Assembly (NCBI RefSeq): GCF_035582795.1
Contig: NC_134367.1
Coordinates: 90,131,062 to 90,195,061 of the forward strand
Direction: 5' to 3'
DNA length: 64,000 bases
Source: Mycteria americana
Lineage: Eukaryota > Chordata > Aves > Ciconiiformes > Ciconiidae
This document shows positions 34,901 to 49,900 of this stretch, one piece after another. Both the position numbers and the translations under genes were made by a program. The notes under the pieces are model-generated. The model did no database searches. It was not told where the DNA came from and saw only the letters and a program-made list of their open reading frames with translations. Every line of letters begins with the position of its first letter. Within the stretch, counting starts at the first letter, position 1.

Positions 34901-37900
34901 TCAGGTACCTGCTCCCTTCTTCTCATCACAAATTTTCCATCTACTCCCATGAGTGATTTATGTATTCCCAAGTCTATAATCATCTTCTCTACAGCGTCGT
35001 CCTAAATCCCAAAGCTGAGACCAGCTAAATAAGTAAGTGACTGCCTATTTAACTTCATCTGAAATCTGGGACACTGAAAAGCACTGTCCCTTACTTAAGA
35101 CCAATGTCTGTGTGGTACGCCTGCCTTTCAGTTTGTATTTCACTCTGGCTAGTGTTAATTCCTGTGACTATAATCCTACAGGAATTTGACGCTCTACTCC
35201 GTATGGTACTTAGAGGACATCCACAAGGACTCCAAATACCTCATCAGCCCCAGCAGAAGCAAGGAAGAACCTGGGGAAAAACCTGGGACAACTGGAGAAG
35301 CTCTAGTTCTCGTTTTCAGTCCATGCGAACAACCTTTTAAGATTCATATTGTACAAGTTTAGATGTTAAAAAAACATGGGGTTACAGAAAAAAAAAAAAC
35401 AAAAACAACCCCCAAAAGCCCAAGAGTTTTAAGTAGCTGGAAATATCTTGACACTGAAATTAACTCATTCCTGGGAATTCTGTTTATGTTAATCAGGAAC
35501 AAATAGTAAAGGACTGAAGCACCTAAACCATTCTGAAAATGAGTTTGGTTCCCACGTCATATTGTCATTCGCTAAATGGCCCCCAGTATCGAAAAGCTGC
35601 ACTCCCCAGCTTTTCTTATTGCCTTTAACATCAAAACTATTTCTTTTTTAAGTCAAATAAGAAACGTTTAAGTTCTAGAAAACCAAGCGAACGCATGGGT
35701 ATTTTAAAAAATAGGTTAGGCACTTTTTGGTACTAGTACAGCTCTCAAAGGCCCAAGTCTTGACAGGTTCCATTCTCTGCTGTAGGGACAGGAAACGCAT
35801 AGGAGAAAAATGTACCTGCCCTTACGTAATGAGGTTTTAACTTGTGCTAGCCAGCTAAAGAAACGGAGACACTTTGGGGTGCCTTCTAATTGTCAGTAAG
35901 ACAGGACTGCCCTCAAGTTGCAAAATGGGAAAATAGTTTACTTACATGAATTTCCTCTGTTTTAGGAAGACTGTTAGAAACAGTTCTTTCTTCCTGCGGA
36001 AAAGGAACATTTTCTTCAACTTCAGCTGCTTCTCGGTTACCTTCTTTAGGTAAATCCACACGCTTCCCCTCCAGGCGATTTTCTGAAGGAGTACTGACCA
36101 TAGCCTCACTGTCAAGGATACTTATCACAGCTGGAAGAGATTTATATCATTGTAACTTATCTGCTATGTAAAAGACTCGGGTTTAAGCAACAGCAAGTAA
36201 CAGGGGGAACAGGAGCCAACAGTACAGTTCTCCATCCTGCCACATCTATTGGGCTTTCTCCAAAACCTAGAAGCCAGAACTGTCTGTCTGTAAAGGAGGC
36301 AGCCCCACAATATGGAGGAGGAAAAAAAAAACAAAAACAAAAAGAAAAAAGAAAAAGGGGAAGGGGAAAATCAGCTGGCAAGTCCATGGACAAAAAGAAC
36401 AGCAGAGGAAAGGGTGGCTGGAAAGGCACACTGATAGCTGCTGCTTCTTCACAGCCGGAATACCGAGGATGCATCATCTTTTAAAATAGGGACTCAAGCA
36501 GCAGATCCCCACAGCACACAAATGAGTAGTGGGGTACAACATTCAAATAAATACTGAACGCTCCTTCTCATAGTCTACATTCTACCCGTTTTCTCAAAAT
36601 CTTTGTCAAGAAGAGGAACATTCAGTGTGCGTTTTCGACAAGGACTTTCTCTGAGGAGGGTATTCTCTCTACAGTTGAATGAAAGTTAGCAGTAACATGC
36701 CAGTAGTACTTCAGTCCGAGACACCTCTCGTGGTATGGCAAACTCCACATTTTACTTTACTAAGGAGTTCAGCTACCTTAACTCACACAACATCTCCAAC
36801 ATACTGTACATACATGCACTGTCTGCCTCCGGGGATTCAGAAAGCTGTGCGTTTGTTGCAACTGCTATGGCTTTTTCTTCTGACGCAGAGGGCGTTGGGG
36901 ACTCCTCCTGGTTGGTTTCACTTCATGAACAGAAAGAGAGAAATTCATCATACAGCTTCAAAACAAACCTTGAAGAGCTTTACACGTTACTTTCTCACTG
37001 TGAAATCTTCACGTTTCCAAACAGAAAAAATTAAGAAAAATTAGAAATGCCTTTACCAACACAGCTACAGGCAATTTGTGGCTCATTTTATGCCATGACC
37101 CAAGAACTTACTTAACATTCTGCCCAGCTACCTAACACTACATAATAACATAACAACAGAGTTGTATTAAAGAATAATATATTATTTGTCTTCTGTGGAA
37201 AGAGTGCAACTGCTATATGCGAGGTTCAGAAGAAACCGAACAAACGTTTGCACCCGTGTGCGTTACCACTTGAAATTAAGGGTTATTTCATGGCTGACAT
37301 TCTGTCTTTATCACTAAGCAGTTGCAGCTTTTAAAGTACCTGGCGAGAAAACTGCTTCCCTTGCCATGAACCAATAGATGCTAACTGAGCACACACAGAA
37401 AACAAGTGCATAAAATACTGCCAGAAAGTATTCAAACCCCCAAAGAAACCCACTAAGGTTACAGGAATGCCAGGTGCAATTTGTAGCTACAGGAGTTTCA
37501 GACAAAAGCAGGGCTTACGTTCACAGTATCTGCTTAGTAACCCTCACACTGTAAAAAGGTGTATACAGCCTGGTGAATGGAGTCTTTATCGCCATACTTT
37601 GGGGTCTGCCATGATTTGAGAAAAAAGGCTCAAATTGACAGCGACTCAGTTGGACTTCTAGTCATGCCAAACCAGTTGTTCTGGTCACAGACAGAAAGGA
37701 ATAGAAAAGCCCTTATATAGGAGAACACAGGAAAGAACCAATACCAGGTCAGAATCATGGCTTTCAAACGCAGGAAAGCCAGCAGTTACATGTTGTGTGA
37801 ACCCAAAGACGTATCTATTTCATAAACTTACCCCTCACTGGCACTCCCAAAAGTAGCAGCCTCCGCAGCTTTAAACACCAATTTACCATCCTCAGGAAGG

Positions 37901-40900
37901 GTAAGACATTCAGCATTTGACTCTTCCACAAACCCTACAAAAAGAGACAGGTGGATGACTTCCCTGTTGCACTTAACATCACTTCTTTTAAAAGGCTCAT
38001 AGGATTTTGAAGTGAGCCTTTATGCATGTCATCTAGGATAGTGATCTAACAAAATAATGCTACCGAGACTTCAAATGCACAGAAGGTCTGAATTTGTCTT
38101 TCCAGGAAAACAAGAAGTCTGATGTACAATTTCAGGCAAGAAAACAACGTCACCAAAGATATCAAAATAGCAAAGAAACATTGATATTCTGCTTGCAAAC
38201 TAAACTCGGTACGTTACTGACCTAATACATAAAAACTGCAGAAAACATCCCTCCTTCTTACAATTGGGGAGTAAGTGTTCTTATTTCTCTTTGGATATTT
38301 CTCTCATTCCAGCAATGCTGCTTTCCTTTCTTGACTCCATTTCCCCTCTTCTACAAGAAGGCGTCTAAGGACTTTTCTTGTTCTTTTCTCTAGAGGTTGA
38401 CTGGTGGTGTTGAAACCCAACTGCTTGCTAACCTGGTTTGCTCTCAACAGGTTCCATTTTAGACACATCCTCCTTTGCTTCTTTGTTCCTACTGTCTGCT
38501 TCCTCCACATCCAGCAATTACCTTTGCAGGCAGTGTGCAGGACTGGGGTAACTTTGCTAGCTCAGGCCAAACAAGAGCTGTACTGACTGCCCTCTAGTGC
38601 TTCCAGGGTACTGAAATTGTACAGAACTGTTTGTACCATAGTCCAGCAACGACCAAGTTTCTTCATAAGGTTATTCTTTAGTGATTAGCGCCTCACCATT
38701 CTTTTTAACGAAAAGCACCTTTGATTTCTTGTCCCAATATGAGACATCTACAGGAGGACAGGCAAAAGTTTTGAGCTCTCTTCCTAGAAACACTCAGCTC
38801 TGGAGATGAGTGTACATGGAGTCCGTATCTGGGCAAGCCTGTTATTTCAAAAGAAAAGGAGCTGAGGAACTTCAATAGCAACAATCACTCTCCAGGACCC
38901 TCCAGAATCAGCTCAGACTTCGGACTGAATCCGGCTGCATATGATGCACTGATCCTGGAGTACACGCTCACTGCTAGGAACCGTTTCAAGACCTCAGCCA
39001 CAGAACTCTGACACTTGCATACCTGTCCCAGGAAGAGCAAACTTCTTTTATAAAAAAGGAGTTGAGCGGACCGAGCTCTGTTTGTCAAATACTGACTGTA
39101 GCTGTGTTTGCACATCTCCCTGTTCCTGCACTACTTTCATTCCCAGCTCTTCATCACTGCTCACCAGCTAGTGAGCTACATCTCATCTGCCAGCAGACCT
39201 GCTCGTATGAACACTCAAGCCAGCTGGACTGGCTTGAATGAGTTGAATTGAGCTGAATTACCAAGGACCAACTGAAATAGGTTTGCCAAAGGCTGCATAA
39301 GCTGTTGAGACAGCAAAAAGAGCAAGCATAGCTGTAGTGAGAAGCAGACACACAAGCAGACTCACTTCCAGAAGAAAACTATTTAACTGAGCGCTAAGGA
39401 GGTGGTTAAAAAAAAAAAAGGGAGGGAACAAAAAACTCTATGTAGTCAAAGCACGCCGTACACTAAACTCGCTGTCAAAAACCTGCAGCCTACAGAAGTA
39501 GCCCTAAAACATCACCAGAAGCTTCAGTTTTCAACTTGTATCCCTCTCAAAACTCCCACAAATCACTGCTGCCTCTCAGCTGCAATTACACACAAGAAAC
39601 ACCAGCCAGAAGCAGTATACATTCATAATGTCCAGGATACCTAAAAAAGGACTCAAACCAGAGTGGCAATTCTAAAAGCCTAGGACAAGGAAGTGCCTAG
39701 GACACTTGTGAACACTCATCGTTAACCACTGCGCTCATCAGCAATTTAACCTTGTGAAGACAGTTGAAAAATTCAGAAACTTAGGTTATCATAGGATGAA
39801 ACACACCAGCTTCTTTTCCTGGTTCTGACGAATCTGGTTGTTCCGTCCAGAAAGGTTTATCTTCAAGCATTTCACTGTCTTCTTCCTTCTCCGATTCTTG
39901 GAAATTGGCAGCTTCTTCAGTGGAAGAATTAGCTGGTTTAGCAGCTATGAAGATGACATCATCTTCAAAATCGCCAGGTGATTTGGCATCATGATACTCC
40001 CAAGTAGTTTGGTCTGACCTGGCAGAGAAGCTACTATTTTCTTTGCTGACATCTATTTTCTCCAAACCATCTCCAGGTAGGCCTTCGGAAGGCTCTTCCA
40101 TTTCAGCACGATCATCCTCAGGATTGCTTAGAGTAAACACACTTGGTTTATCTCTACTTTCAGACCAAGCATCCTCCACCACACCATGATGATGCTCAGA
40201 TGAAGCTCCACATAGTGCTCTATCATCTTCTGTTACCTTTTTAAAAAAAAACAAAAAAAACAAAAAAGGTTCACAATCAGTAACATGCATATGCTTTAGG
40301 TCAAAGCAAGGAAAAAAAACCCAAACAAAAAACCATATACTGATATTTGTAAGTTTTACAAGTGTCACCTTAAGCAAGGTGCTACAAAGTTCGTTCTCAT
40401 TCTAGCACTATCTTAGCTTCTAAAGCTGAGTGTAAAAATTAATCACACTTTTGACTGCTTCTTGAGTTTCCATGACCTTGCAGAATTAAGATGAAGTGCT
40501 TGCTTACACTGTCATCTCAAGGCTGTTCATTGGGTTCACTACTGTGCTTTCAAGAAGAGGGAGCTTTGCACACCTAAAATCATAACTCAAGATTTCTCTT
40601 TCTGTTATGCTTGCCTTTTCAACTTGTATGCACTACTAAACTATTTTAGTGTTCACTATGCCTGTAGCATGGAACAAGTCAATTCATCTGGCCACGCTGT
40701 GTTATCAGCAAGAACGTCATCTAGGAGACAGAGCCTCTTGTTACAACTGAGTAGCTCTTCACAACAGGCAATAAATGGTATAATAAAAAGAGAGTACGGC
40801 AATTTGCTGGTACATGTACGGAAAGCTCATACATGGAGATACCAGCACACGCCCCTGTTCTGCCCCTGGTTTGGGTACGTTACTTCGGCATCTGCACGAT

Positions 40901-43900
40901 GAGCTGACTCAGGGAATCCCAGTGACAGAACAAAAGGAGGAGGAGAAGGGGGCAACTTTCGGGTGGACCAACTTCATTTGACAGCCAGATGAATGCTATC
41001 CCTGGTGCAAGGCAAGAAGCAAAACCGAGAACTTTAAGGCTAGAGAACACACAACAGTACAGCTCTCTTCCTCAGGAGTCTGTTTTTACCATCATTTAAG
41101 TAAAGCCAGCCTTGCAAAAAGAGAGACTGAAAGGAAATGCAGGTCATGACTTTTGTTGCTTCCAAAGATCTTTGATTCACAAAGCTTAACAAACTCAAAC
41201 AACTGGCTCGCTCTGTATTCCTTACCTTCCTGCCATACCACCGTTTGAAAAGGTAGAGCGGGAAGCTGAACTAGCAATTGGGAACAATCACAGCTCCTAA
41301 CAACACTTGAGTACAAACCGCCAAGGTCACTGGCATTTACTATGACTACGTTCCTGCAGGCACGTGATGTTACAGAAGGTCTGACATAACCTTTTTTCAC
41401 CAAATTCAAGTCTGCCATTCTGATCTGCAATTCCAGTTGGCAATATTAGGAGTTCTGGCAAACTTTAAAAAAATCTAAATCAAATCACAGTCTATTAAGC
41501 CTTTAGCTGTAAACTTCCCTAAGTACAGCCCAGCTTACCCCAACAGTCCATTCTGCACTCGAGTTCTCTTCCCTGAAAGATACTCTAGGTTTCTTTGCTC
41601 GTACAGGAGGACTAACTGATCGTCCTGGAGACGCAGAGCGAGTTGCTGGGGCTGTGGTGCGAAGGCTGGATTTGAGAATAGACCGAGGAGTAAACCCAGG
41701 AGAAGCAGAAGCGGATGTGGCCAAAACTTTAGCCCTCTATGAAAAGAAATAAAAACATTTAAATTCAAAACAGCTAAATCTTCAAAACAGAAGACTTCCC
41801 TCGTCAAAAGTATTACTTTCAATTACAAACTGCGTTTGTACCAGCAGAGAGGACAAAGTTTAGCCTCTGCACTGCTCTTTTTCCAAAGGTACAATAATCT
41901 TAGTGATAGAAACCCATGCTTTTTATGTTTCTTTGGCTTTGGTTTTTTTAAATGCCAACATAAACTGGTATTTTTCAAATGAATTTCCTGAAGAAACAAG
42001 GGTATGGCATCTTGTTGCCTGCAATGTTATCTGCCATGCCGGTAAGTTCTGCCATTCCTACGCTGCTCTTCTAACAGGCATACAACTTCAGATGTCACCC
42101 TGGACACAGTGACTGAAAACGCTGCCATGCGAAATGGCAATCTGCAAAGCAACAGCGAGAGCTTATTTTTTCACTAATTAATCAATCCGCGCACTAGGCT
42201 AAACTAAGTGACGCTGCTGTAAAAATCCCTGCACATCTTCATCGAGAAGCGTTCAGGTCTTCTTACCTCAGCTCAAAAAACATTTTACAGTATTGAAAGG
42301 GTTTACAAGGAGGATAATGAAACTAGCCTAACGGTACGGGCAATATTTAAGATGAAGAAAAAGGTTACAATTCAGAGAGATCACAACTATTTTGTTCAGG
42401 TAGGCAAAGGCAGAAAGATCAGCACCAAGCAGATAGCTGAAATGTTATTTCCTTGCATGGTAACAGTTTGCTGGCAGTGAATGGGAATACGGTTTAACAC
42501 AAACAATTAATAACTAAAATTACTGCAAAAAGCCATCACTGAATTGGACAGAGACTGACATCACTTAGTTGTCATTCACTGAGCTGCATGGAGAACCTGA
42601 AGCATATACCTTCTTGCTTGTGGGGATGCAAGTCAAACTCCTCAGAGCTATTGAGCACTTAAATAATGAGATGGTTAAGCTACAGATTGCATCTTCAGGT
42701 GTCTAAGCTATCAAGTATCGAAGTACCATGCAATAAAAACAAGTGCATTTCACAAAGCTATGGGACAACGTGCATACTGCAATTAACTTCAAACTAAACC
42801 TTCCCTCTTCAAGACTGTTCCCAACGTACTGCTTCCAAAAGGGCTCTATATACAGTAACCACATGTGGAATATGGAAAATATTCCACAGTTTGAATCCAA
42901 CAGTGTTTGTGTTAAATACTTTTTGGTGGTTTCATTTTAAACAAAGTTTGCAGGCTTTTGGTTTGGTTGGTTGTTACTGTTTTTTTAAAATACAAACCTT
43001 AACCACAAGGGGAGTCTCCAGTAACTTCAGCTCTGATGCTCCGGACAAATTCTTTGCTGAGACGGGACCATGCATATTTGATTTCAGTGGGCTGGACGCC
43101 ATGAATGAAGCAGAAGCTCTGCATGGTGACTGCCAGCTACCACCCTGTGCTGCAGAACACGAAGGAACAGGACGAACCACCAAATCCAGCAATCTGTTAA
43201 GATGCACAATTTAGAATATGAAAAAAAAGAGAAATAAATGACAAAAATCATGCTGCGTGCAAGAAATCTGAGATGATGATACCTAACAAAAACATTTGAT
43301 GAAGAAGAAAAACAGGTGAACCCTCACTGTTGGGGTCATGTATCAGGCCCATGAACAGGTTACAGGCACTTTCTTTTTTTTTTTTTTAATTATTTCTTTA
43401 CATTTCATACTTAATTTCCTAAATCACTGCCTCTGAGGCAAGAGGAATCCAGTTGTCAGTTGCACAAGTGATGTAATTCTCCTGTCAGAAGAAAGTTCAT
43501 CTACGTTTCAGTGCTGGCACCACTTCAAATTCTCCACTTAGTTCTGTCCCTAAGTCGACCTTTTCTTTAACAGATACAAAACTAAATGCAAACAGGACAC
43601 TTTGCAAACACGGAGGGTACATACACGTGCACGCACACACACACACACATATATGTGAAGCAACACCTTTTGGAAACCGTCATTCTGTAGATCCACTATA
43701 CCTGGAACATTGCTGTGAACGTTTTGTAACTGGTGTCCCCAGAAATGCATCATGCAACTCTGCATCAGGGAGAGGATGTGGTATGACTGGTGGTTCTGTA
43801 ACTCGAGGACTAGAATGAAAAGGAAAATGTAACTGACTTTCATTCCCTGAGGTCCAAACATACCAGAATTCAAGTTTGCTTGACCACACCACCTGTAGGA

Positions 43901-46900
43901 AAATCATCTGACAACTACTAGCCTCTTTTCTGCTCTTTGTAATTCTGCCTAGTTTCAAGTGACAAAGGCAGACACGAAGCAGACACTGGGCAGGAAGGGG
44001 TAAAAGATTACTATTTGAGCACCAATCAAGTCTACCGAAATCTGTACACCAAGAGCTTGATGGTAATAATTGCTTTCGTTTCAGTGACCTTAAATCCTCT
44101 AAACACGTTTACCATAATGTAAATATCTGTATTTGCATAAATAAGATTGTCATAGCCGAAAAACTCTCTCTCCAAATATACTTATGATGTATTGAGTCTT
44201 CAATGTTGCCTATGATATGTGCAAAAAGCCAAACAAAGCTTTATTCAGGTGCACCTTCCCTCCAAAACACAAACATAATTCAAATGGATTTTTCCCTCTC
44301 TCTCCAAGCACGTAGCTCAAGACTAAACTTTGTTAAAAGGCTGCTTACCTATCATATTGTGAGAAACTGGCTTTCTGCTCATTTCCTACCCCGACTTCTC
44401 TAATTTTGGACAATACATTACTGATGAAAGTTTCTCCTGCATGCACGTTTCCTGCATTAGCTTGGTTTGTTACTGTTGATAGTGGCTTTGGTCTTGCGAC
44501 TGTAAAGCAAGAGGGACAAAACATCAGCCCTGTGTAATCAAAGTGATGGTTAGCTCTCCATTATATTTCCCCCCTACAAATTACCTTCTCTTAAGACCGA
44601 TGAAGGCAAATGGTAAGGCTTGGCTCTCTCTACAGCCAGCTTCCTTTGAACTCTAGGAAGGATCTTGCCATATCGGTCTAATACAGAATTTCTGGCAACT
44701 GCTCGCTCTCTCAAGCAAGGGTCACGATCATTCTGACGAATGAAAAGCGTAAAGCAAAAAGTTAACCCATCACAAGAAGTTCATTGCACAGAACTGTCTG
44801 TGCTATTTCTAATTAGTGAATACATTTCCTCTACAGATACACTCAAATACAGCCACTGCACGGAACAGCAGCAAGTTCTACCCATCAGCACACACCCTTT
44901 TCACCTGGTATTTTCAGTGAAGTGGAAGGAAGACGAGAATCAAAACAGAACCTACAACTTTAAGTTCAAACAATTCTGGCACTCTGCAGAACCTTACTCT
45001 GATATGCTTCTTATCACCTCCCATTTTCAAATGGCTTACAAAATAGCAGGCTTTCCCCTGTTTTTCCTGAAACGCCAATGTCTGGGATGACTGAATATAC
45101 AGGGCAACTGCAAATCACGTTGGACAAAGTGATGTCTTTGTCCAGAGTCTTAAAACGAGTAAGAAAAAGCTACCTACACGCACCTTCCGGCTGGACAAAA
45201 GTTTTCAAATGCGGGACCTAAAACTTCCAAAACCACCTTATAAGTTTGATTCACTAGAAAACTGTGCTTCTGCAAAACAGCAAATGCATCACAGATCCAT
45301 AACAGAAGTTCACGTAACACAAAATTTAATCTGGCTATTTTGAGAAACAGAAGTTAGGTAAGAATTTCTCTCATAAAAGTGGCAAAATGAAAGTTGTGGA
45401 CTTGCAGAGCTCACGCTATAACTTGAAGCAGAAACAGTAATACTAACAAAAAACACCACCACGCAAATTTTACCTGTGCATTCACATCCAGGCGGCTCTC
45501 AGCTAGAAAAATAAAGCGGCGCGCAAGATACAAGAGATGACATCGGAGTCACCAGTGGTCTCTAACATTTAATTTATAACTTCACAGAGTAGCTTTGGAG
45601 TAGTGAACTATTTTGTTCAACTTCTAGGTTCAGCTGTAACTGCAGGTGTTGAAATACTAGGTGTTGAAATACTAGGTGTAGGTAACTTAAGGTGTTGAAA
45701 TACTACATGCTAAGAATAGTGTAAAAAACAGAGCAGGATTTTTATTGAGTAGTATCAAAAACGGTTAGTAACAGCCAACAGAAACTTGCACACTTGACAG
45801 AACTTTTATGCTTACCATAAGGTTAACCTTCATTGACTGATTGGACTGTAGTGCTGGGATATGGTTGGCACGCTGCAGATGGTGGACTAAAAGAAAGTCA
45901 TCATGCTGAACACCAGTATTGGTCTGTAAAAACTTCTCCAAACACTCCTGTGAGAAATAACACGTTTCAAAACTCTATTATGATTCCGCCTCTTCTCTTT
46001 TCAAAGAGACGATTACGATTTTCTTTCTTGTCCACACTTACCTGTTCAGTGTCTGTGAAAGGTAGCTTCAGTAAGTCTTCCACTAGTCCCATCTCCTGAC
46101 AGATTTCATACATGTGTTTTAGCAGCTCTTCTATGTTTAACTTCGTGCTATGTTGCTGCAACAGACCCCAAGCCTCCACCATGCACCTGCAATTGATTGT
46201 TTTGAGATGTAAAGGCATATTAATAGTATGACCAAAAAGATGCCCCAAAACTACTGGGTTCAAGGTTGAAAGGAAATTTAGGGGAACATGCTTTGTGTCA
46301 TTTGTTCTCCGCCTTTCACAATAGCTGAAGGCCAAAACGGTGGGATAGATGTCTTTACCTATTGGACAACAACACAGTGAGGAAAAGCCGCACTTCACTA
46401 CTGCTTGACATGGATGGCTTCATCATCTGTATGTATCTGAGGGCTGGCCTATGCTCCCCTTGGCACATGAGGGATTGAAGAATTCTCCTATGCTGCCATG
46501 ACACGGTTTTGATTGTAGTTGGATGAAAGAGCAGGGCCAGCGAATTCTGTAGAAGTTAAGAGATCAGGCTCATTAAGATATATGCATACCCTCAGGCAAC
46601 AAAAATATTCAGAAGTCTCTCAAGTAAGGGCGAATGTGGGTTAAACAAACTCATATGGCTAACTAATGAAATACTTCATACAGGACACGTAAATAAAAAT
46701 TGTGAAGTATTTGCAGAAGAAATATTCAGTTAGCCATAGAGAACCAAGTGAGTGTTTTAAAAGGAGTAAGTCACTCTCTTCTAGGTTAACCAAATCTCTG
46801 TATACAAACATCCCTTTTTATAAACCCATTACTAAACAAGAAGTTATTCTCCCAGGCAAACAGATTATATTAACCTTGTGACAGGCAAAAATCAACCTTC

Positions 46901-49900
46901 AGCATCAGAAAGAACACGAGTTAGGTTGAAAAGTCACTTTTGCAGTCTTCTGGCTCAAATCTTGCTGCTATGATCATAGTTTTAACATCTGAAGTGCCCA
47001 AACCCCTGTTTTTGAGAAAGCGCTCAACTGGCCTGCTGAAAACCGCCTACACAGATGGCTTTGAAAATTCAGATACCAAGCATCATTACAGTTGATGTCT
47101 TCTTTGTTTTAATCAATTTCCTGACCAAGTAATGAAAACAACATTTCAAATCATCGTGCATTGCTGAAGATGCCGTAGCAGTATTACAAAAAAGCTTCTC
47201 GTGTTTTATCACCTGTTATTAGCCAAGCACCAGTTTTTAAAAATCATTTTATGGATCATAGCTTTGTACTGCAACGTACGTCTCACTAAACTGTAACATA
47301 CTTACGTCATAATCACCGTGATCTAGAAGCCAAAAACCTTGAATAAGCTTAACAAGTCCCCAAGGGATAGCAAAGGCAGCTGAGAAGGAGTTGACCAAAG
47401 TTTCTGTTTTATTCGGAAAGGAATGCGTGATATCTAGAAGCAAGTAAATTGTCTGATATCAAGTATCTAATTAAGGCTAATAAATTTCTAAGGCCAAAAA
47501 TTCATCACATTACATTTAGAAAAACACAGTGAACTAAGAATATAAAAGTGGTAGGAAGCAGAAACTACTAAGGTAGTAGTCTGGCCATTTGAAGCTCTTA
47601 TAAGCTGAAGACAGGCAGGTCCTACCCACAAAATTGCATTCTGAATAAATAACCAGAAAGAAATACACTTTGATTGGTGCAAGGCATTCAAAAAGGTTAA
47701 CTTTAGATATTTAAATGCTTCAGTTATAAACTCAGGCTCCCTCTTGAGTCAGTGGAGCTACCAGTTGGCCATCCAAAACATTTGAACATCCAGTGCTTAA
47801 TTATTACAGGAAACAAATTCTACACTTCTTTTTTCCCCTCACTCCCAGAGCCTACAAAACAATGCGTGTTATGCTGTCCTTATGGTACAACTTAGCTCTG
47901 CAGGATTGAAAATGGATTTAAAACAGTACGTGGATCACTCGGTGGTAGTGTCATCTTCTCTTTCTGACATCCGTTTTTAGGGACATATTCTAATTGTTGT
48001 AGCTCTGGGCTACAACAGCCTTTAAACCCCTTGCTCTCTCGGCTCCCCTCTCGGGTTAGGCAACAAACAACAAAAGCAATTTGGTATATGTCAGCAGCTT
48101 AAAAATCAAGTTTCTGCCCAAGGACTTTTCTCTTCTCTCTCTTTAGTATTCCGTGTGCCTGCACTTTCAGCAGAACAAAAGCAAGCACTCTTAGCTGTGC
48201 TGGAAAACGGATGATTTTGGCAAAAATCAGGCACTGGTACACCTCTGTAAGAAAGCCCTTTGCTCCGAAGCAGCACGTTTTAGTGCATCGTTCTAGTAAG
48301 CAGCCATTTGCTACAGACACGGGTGCTTTGAAAAGTTAAAAACGGCGTTAAATTTGGGGAAAAACTAAGGGAGGGTTTTCTCTTTAACATTTCTTAGTAA
48401 ACCTGTTTTCTCATATCCCAAAAGACGTGGCACCAAAACATTAACAAAAATAATCATAACATATCCACAGTGCAAAGACATAAAACACTGCTTCTGTCTA
48501 CGACTTAATGGAAAACTAAATGTTTTCACTTGCATTGTGGTTGAAGCATAAATTTTAAAATGTTATTAAACACGTAGGTGACAAATATTTAAGAACATTT
48601 ATGTGCGCGTACTGAAGGTGTAATAAAAATAACTAGAAAGGATACGATTGCATGTTTGTCGCTCTCTTCAATGCTTTCTAGCAAATAGAGATCCAGCAGT
48701 GCCTGAAATGAAAAAGTAAAAGTTCTTTAAAAACTCCCGTCTTTCATAAATCATTGGCTTTTTAGGGGGGCGGGGGGGGGGGGGGGGATGTCACTGTTGT
48801 TGTTTTCAGTGAACATAACGCTCACATGTAAACTAGCAGGTGGGTATTTCCCAGTTCCTCCTTCATCTCTCCGCCACAACTTCTCAACTTGGTCTCCTAA
48901 CTGGGAAACCATTCCATCAATCATCAAGCAGTCAGAATCCCATTTTCCTCTGCAACAAAAGGTAGCAAGGGTTTGGACAGAGGAAAACACTAATTTCAGC
49001 CTCTCAGTCTAACAGATTTCCTCCAGCCAAAACAAACAAACAAAAAGAAAGTAACAAACGTACCAAGGCATGATTATGGCTTGAAATGCACATGAAAGAA
49101 ATTTCTCAGTCACATGGAAGATGTTCGATACATCATATTGAATTCTCAAAGGAGTCCAAACTAGAAATCCTCAAAGCTCTCTTACCAAGGGAAAAGTTGC
49201 AATGACCTTTTAGTTTTCAGGTGTTCTTTTTTGTTGTATTACTTGTAATACAAAGGAAGTGCAAACAAAGTTTTGTACGTGCCCAAAAGAACCGCTCTCA
49301 TACTGTCTAACAGAGGAAACGTAACAGTATGAAAATACCAGGACTATTCTTTAGCACACAAATCCAACGCCTCAAATTGGACTGTTCCAACACACAGCTG
49401 TGAGACGACATAATGGAAATTTCAGATTTTGTTCTCAGCATCTCACTTTTGTTACTGAAAAGAAGTTATTCTCAGACAGCTGAGCATACAGGCAAATTTT
49501 AGCACCATCTTCAGCAGCATGCATGTTTCTACACACAGATCATTACAATTACGGATGGCTGAACTTTTAAAAAGTACATTCTGCAGAAGTCCATCCTGGT
49601 CTTCCGCTGACTGCAACACTACCCTTTAATTTCCCGATGGTAAAAAGCAGAAAAAGCACCCTAGAGGTTGTACGCTTCCAAGGAACACACGAGCCTGTAC
49701 GTAAGTTACTTGAGAAGTAAGCTAAGTAAGATGAACTTTCAAGTCAATACCTACTACGCTGCAGCTTCCACCTTAACGCGTCTTGCAGCATCTTGTTCAC
49801 AGGGCCATAGCCCAAGCTCCTGGAGGTCTTTATTTCGTTTCCAGAACCATTTCCAAAGAAAAATCTATTCTCATCTAATCCAAGGCATATCGCCTATATG

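Noticed and set aside
36787..37034. Plus-strand 99-codon frame overlapping ELYS exon 31
   Set aside because: Shadow of the minus-strand exon, which fits phase with both neighbours.
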